From Acidobacteriota bacterium (lineage in GTDB: Bacteria > Acidobacteriota > Vicinamibacteria > Vicinamibacterales > CAVVIG01): DNA of 7,339 bases. The stretch covers positions 1-7,339 of the forward strand of contig QHWK01000421.1 in NCBI GenBank assembly GCA_003223775.1. The letters run 5' to 3'. Shown here in pieces: positions 4,616-7,339 of the stretch (position 1 is the stretch's first letter; each line of letters opens with the position of its first letter). A program made the position numbers and the translations under genes. The notes under the pieces are model-generated. The model searched no databases. It was not told the origin of the DNA and was given only the letters and a program-made list of their open reading frames with translations.

Positions 4616-5616
4616 AAATCGATCTCTTCAACCACATCTTTCCCAAGCGGTTCTTCGAGAAGTACATCGACCACGGCGGGAGCGGCAGGGACATCGGCAA
4701 GCGGGTCGCGAACATCCGCACGATCGTCGACGTCGACGCGCGCCTGAAGATTCTCGACGAGTTCGGCGACTACGTGCAGGTGATCAGCCTGCCGCTGCCG
4801 CCGCTCGAGACGATCGCCGGCCCCGATCGTTCGCCGCAGCTCGCCGAAGAGGCCAACGACGGGCTGGCGGAGCTCGTTCGGCGCCACGATCGGTTCTTCG
4901 GCTTCGTCGCCGCGCTGCCGATGAACAATCCCGACGCGGCGCTCGCCGAGATGCGTCGCGCGATCGATCAGCTCGGCGCCTTCGGCGTGCAGGTGTACAC
5001 GAACGCCGCCGGCAAGCCGCTCGACGCGCCGGAGCTCCTGCCGCTCTTCGAGGAGGCCGTGCGCCGCGATATCCCGATCTGGATGCATCCGGCCCGCGGC
5101 GCCGACTTCAGCGACTATCGGACCGAGACGCGATCGCAGTACGAAATCTGGTGGACCTTCGGCTGGCCGTACGAAACGAGCGTCGCGATGGCGCGGCTCG
5201 TGTTTTCCGGGTACCTCGACAGGTTCCCGACGCTCAAGCTGATCACCCACCACATGGGCGGCATGATTCCGTACTTCGAAGGCCGGGTCGGCTACGGCTG
5301 GGATCAGCTCGGCACGCGGACATCCGATATGGACTACACGGCCCTCCTGAAGTCGATGAAGAAGCGGCCGATCGACTACTTCCGCCAGTTCTACGCGGAC
5401 ACGGCGCTCTTCGGCGCGGCGCCGGCGACCAGGTGCGGATTCGATTTCTTCGGCGTCGATCGCGTGGTCTTCGCCTCCGACATGCCGTTCGAGCCGACGC
5501 CGGGCCTGTACGCGCGCGAGACGATCCGGTGCGTCGAAGCGCTTGGCCTGCCCGACGCGCAGAAGGCGCAGATCTACCGGGGCAACGCGGAGAAGCTCCT
5601 GAAGCGCGCGCCGTGA
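4612..5616 (+). CDS. amidohydrolase family 2 protein, ACMSD/decarboxylase-like
   Basis: This 334-residue TIM-barrel metalloenzyme belongs to the Amidohydro_2 family, which includes 2-amino-3-carboxymuconate-6-semialdehyde decarboxylase, gamma-resorcylate and 5-carboxyvanillate decarboxylases. Candidate metal and catalytic residues are His8 (IDLFNHIFP), His159 (IWMHP), His213/His214 (ITHHMGG) and Asp290 (FASDMPFEP). Substrate-site segments WWTFGWPYETS (180-190) and YFEGRVGYGW (221-230) also fit. Oddly, the usual DxHxH is D-L-F-N-H, with Phe6 in place of the first His. This is seen in some family branches and may change metal binding. The ATG overlaps the transporter stop by 4 bases, and GGAAAG lies 4 bases before it. 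A cytoplasmic role in non-oxidative decarboxylation or hydrolysis of the imported acid is inferred. Confidence 0.93.
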   Translation: MKIDLFNHIFPKRFFEKYIDHGGSGRDIGKRVANIRTIVDVDARLKILDEFGDYVQVISLPLPPLETIAGPDRSPQLAEEANDGLAELVRRHDRFFGFVAALPMNNPDAALAEMRRAIDQLGAFGVQVYTNAAGKPLDAPELLPLFEEAVRRDIPIWMHPARGADFSDYRTETRSQYEIWWTFGWPYETSVAMARLVFSGYLDRFPTLKLITHHMGGMIPYFEGRVGYGWDQLGTRTSDMDYTALLKSMKKRPIDYFRQFYADTALFGAAPATRCGFDFFGVDRVVFASDMPFEPTPGLYARETIRCVEALGLPDAQKAQIYRGNAEKLLKRAP

Positions 5617-6173
5617 TGCCGCGCAGGTGGACGCTCGCCGCATGCGCCGGCGTCATCGTCGCCGCCGCGGCGATCGAGTTCTCGATGGGCCGCGTTCCGA
5701 TCTGCCGCTGCGGCTACGTCAAGCTCTGGCACGGCATCGTCAGCAGCTCCGAGAACTCGCAGCACATCACCGACTGGTACACCTTCTCGCACATCATCCA
5801 CGGCATCGGGTTCTACTTCCTGCTGTGGCTGGTGGCGCGCCGCGCGCCCGCCGACGTCCGCCTGGTCGCCGCGCTGCTCCTCGAGGCGTCGTGGGAAATC
5901 TTCGAGAACACGCCGTTCATCATCAATCGCTACCGCGCGGCCACGATCTCCCTCGACTACTACGGCGACAGCATCGTCAACTCGATGTCGGACATCCTCG
6001 CGATGACGCTCGGCTTCTGGATCGCGCGGCGCGCGCGGGTCCGGGCCAGCCTCGGGCTCGTCGTCGTTCTGGAGGTCGTCGTCGCGGCGGTGATCCGCGA
6101 TAATCTCACCTTGAACATCCTGATGCTGATTCACCCGTTCGACGCGGTGAAGCGATGGCAGCTCGGCGCGTAA
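5616..6173 (+). CDS. DUF2585 (UPF0314) membrane protein
   Basis: The 185-residue product matches DUF2585/UPF0314: an N-terminal membrane helix (6-22), then the signature GRVPICRCGYVKLWHG (25-40), SENSQHITDWYTFSHIIHG (45-63), a helix 64-74, EASWEIFENTPFIINRYRAA (90-109), SLDYYGDSIVNS (112-123), helices at 124-137 and 145-160, and RDNLTLNILMLIHP (161-174). Conserved Cys30/Cys32, His59/His62, Glu90, Glu94 and Glu97 suggest a polar or metal-binding site at the membrane; the biochemical role of the family is unknown. Its ATG overlaps the amidohydrolase stop by one base (TGATG), so translation is probably coupled. The length is normal for the family. Confidence 0.92.
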   Translation: MPRRWTLAACAGVIVAAAAIEFSMGRVPICRCGYVKLWHGIVSSSENSQHITDWYTFSHIIHGIGFYFLLWLVARRAPADVRLVAALLLEASWEIFENTPFIINRYRAATISLDYYGDSIVNSMSDILAMTLGFWIARRARVRASLGLVVVLEVVVAAVIRDNLTLNILMLIHPFDAVKRWQLGA

Positions 6174-6880
6174 GCGTCGAAGCCGACGACCTCGGCTTGT
6201 ACGTGCTGAAATTCCGCGGCGCCGGCCAGGGCGCGCGGGCGCTGGTGGCGGAGCTGGTGTGCGGCGAGCTCGCGCGCGCGCTCGACCTCCCGGTGCCGGA
6301 CATCGTCTTCGCCGAGCTCGACCCGGATCTCGCGCGCACGGAGCCCGACCCGGAGATCTTCGCGCTGATCACATCGAGCGCCGGCCTCAATCTCGCGCTC
6401 GACTACCTGCCCGGCTCGGTGATGTTCGATCCGCTCGTGAACAAGCCCGACGCCGACGTCGCCTCGCGCATCGTCTGGTTCGACGCGTTCGTGAGCAACG
6501 TCGATCGCACGCCGCGCAACCCGAACCTGCTCGTGTGGCACCGGCGCGTGTGGCTCATCGATCACGGCGCGAGCCTCTACTTCCACCACGCGCCCGGCTG
6601 GATCGACGGACCGGATCGCGCGGCGGACCCGTTCCCGCTGATCACGCAGCACGTGCTGCGGCACCGCGCGACGCGGCTCGAAGAGGTAGACGCCGCGATG
6701 GCGCGCGCGCTGCCGCCGGATAAGGTCGACGCGATCGTCGTGATGATTCCGGACGGCTGGCTGGCCGACGACGGACCGGCGGGCGAGGCGGCGCGGCACC
6801 GTGCGGCCTACGGCCGGTACCTGCGCGATCGACTCGCGCGCCGGCGCGCGTTCGTCGAGGAGGCGGTGCGTGTCCGCTGA
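6155..6880 (+). CDS. HipA-like kinase, N-terminally short
   Basis: The 241-residue product resembles the HipA_2-type kinase family. VEADDLGLYVLKFRGAGQG (8-26) holds the likely ATP-site Lys19. NVDRTPRNPNLLV (115-127) has Asp117 and Asn122 spaced as catalytic Asp309 and Asn314 of E. coli HipA. WLIDHGASLYFHH (133-145) carries the probable metal Asp136. Relatives have about 15-20 residues before VEADD, forming a glycine-rich loop such as GG(S/T)QA, and these are absent. An in-frame TAA at 6101-6103 and no start codon between it and the ATG rule out a longer version. The ATG at 6155 overlaps the DUF2585 end by 19 bases. The next gene, DUF3037, is the usual partner. Substrate unknown; kinase activity is uncertain without the loop. 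Confidence 0.87.
   Translation: MAARRVSVEADDLGLYVLKFRGAGQGARALVAELVCGELARALDLPVPDIVFAELDPDLARTEPDPEIFALITSSAGLNLALDYLPGSVMFDPLVNKPDADVASRIVWFDAFVSNVDRTPRNPNLLVWHRRVWLIDHGASLYFHHAPGWIDGPDRAADPFPLITQHVLRHRATRLEEVDAAMARALPPDKVDAIVVMIPDGWLADDGPAGEAARHRAAYGRYLRDRLARRRAFVEEAVRVR
6858..6863 (+). promoter_or_regulatory. Shine-Dalgarno (AGGAGG) for the DUF3037 gene
   Basis: A perfect AGGAGG inside the end of the kinase gene lies 6 bases before the GTG at 6870. It settles that GTG as the start over the upstream ATG at 6801 in the same frame. Confidence 0.75.
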
Positions 6881-7280
6881 GCACACCTACGACTACGCGA
6901 TCGTGCGCGTCGTCCCGCGCGTCGAGCGCGGCGAGCTGATCAACGTCGGCATCGTGCTGTCGTGCCCGGCGCTCGACTTCCTCGAGGCGGGCATCGAGCT
7001 CGATGAGGCGCGCCTCCGCGCGCTCGACGAGGCGCTCGATCTGGACGCGGTCCGGGAACATCTCGCGACCATCCCGCTCGTCTGCCGCGGCGGTCCGGAC
7101 GCCGGCCCGATCGGCGAGCTGCCGCAGCGCAACCGCTTTCACTGGCTCGTGTCGCCGCGCAGCACGGTGATCCAGATGTCGGCGGTCCACACCGGGCGCA
7201 CGGGCGATCCGGCGGCGACCCTTGATCGGCTGATGGACACGATGGTGCGCCGGCCGGCGAAGCCGCAGTCGGTTGGGTGA
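6870..7280 (+). CDS. DUF3037 protein, partner of HipA-like kinase
   Basis: The 136-residue product matches DUF3037: YDYAIVRVVPRVERGELINV (8-27), LELDEARLRAL-type segments (GIELDEARLRALDEALDLDA at about 41-60), CRGGPDAGPIGELPQRNRFH (72-91), SPRSTVIQMSAVHTGRTGDP (94-113), and a helical C-terminus ALDRLMDTMVRR-like in position. It is a cytoplasmic protein without a signal peptide. Members commonly occur just after HipA-like kinase genes, but the role is unknown. I chose GTG 6870 because of the AGGAGG 6 bases upstream and because relatives begin just before YDYA. It overlaps the kinase end by 11 bases. The stop at 7278-7280 is followed 4 bases later by another start. Confidence 0.92.
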   Translation: MSAEHTYDYAIVRVVPRVERGELINVGIVLSCPALDFLEAGIELDEARLRALDEALDLDAVREHLATIPLVCRGGPDAGPIGELPQRNRFHWLVSPRSTVIQMSAVHTGRTGDPAATLDRLMDTMVRRPAKPQSVG

Positions 7281-7284
7281 CGCG

Positions 7285-7339
7285 ATGCCCGTGTCGCCGG
7301 ACGCGCGCGCGCTCGTTTCGCCGGCGGCCGCGTTCCGCG
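7285..7339 (+). CDS. start of the next operon gene (partial, unrecognised)
   Basis: An ATG at 7285, 4 bases after the DUF3037 stop, opens a frame that stays open to the window edge: MPVSPDARALVSPAAAFR. It is too short to recognise a family. The codon pattern (G/C third positions) and the tight spacing suggest that it continues the operon. There is only a weak purine-rich stretch upstream (GGTTGGGTGA). Confidence 0.45.
   Translation, partial: MPVSPDARALVSPAAAFR

Overview
This high-GC window has dense, overlapping genes, frequent GTG/TTG starts and short spacers. Its mix of families (MOSC protein, DUF433/DUF5615 pair, AAHS-type transporter, DUF2585 protein, HipA-like kinase with DUF3037) suggests a free-living soil-type bacterium. 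Acidobacteriota or Proteobacteria would fit, with Acidobacteriota (Vicinamibacter-like) my guess. That assignment is inference; there is no rRNA or marker gene here.

Layout. (1) Bases 1-200 hold the 3' end of a plus-strand gene that stops at an amber codon (138-140), yet the same frame stays coding-like up to a TGA at 198-200. (2) Bases 203-330 are a convergent intergenic region with a large imperfect inverted repeat whose right arm runs into three 18-bp tandem copies. (3) Bases 332-2105 carry a minus-strand run, read from right to left: a 76-aa unknown protein, a 57-aa zinc ribbon protein, a MOSC-domain protein, a 174-aa protein with a membrane segment at each end, and a 61-aa charged protein. 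(4) Bases 2160-2843 are a minus-strand DUF433/DUF5615 antitoxin-toxin pair with a likely leaderless promoter. It is less GC-rich than its surroundings. Its toxin gene runs, antisense, through a 5' fragment of a tRNA-Leu gene. (5) Bases 2899-3066 look like the remnant C-terminus of a coiled-coil protein, followed by an intact tRNA-Leu(UAA) gene at 3097-3182. (6) Bases 3251-7280 form a tightly packed plus-strand operon: AAHS-like MFS transporter, ACMSD-like amidohydrolase/decarboxylase, DUF2585 membrane protein, HipA-like kinase and DUF3037 protein. A sixth gene starts at 7285 and leaves the window.

How the genes may work together. The transporter and amidohydrolase overlap by 4 bases (ATGA) and are a plausible unit for uptake and decarboxylation (or hydrolysis) of an aromatic or carboxymuconate-type acid. 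The HipA-like kinase and DUF3037 genes overlap by 11 bases and form a recurrent pair of unknown function. The kinase keeps its lysine, catalytic Asp and metal Asp but appears to lack the N-terminal glycine-rich loop. The DUF433/DUF5615 pair next to tRNA-Leu, with a second tRNA-Leu 5' fragment on its far side, looks like a small acquired cassette at a tRNA locus.
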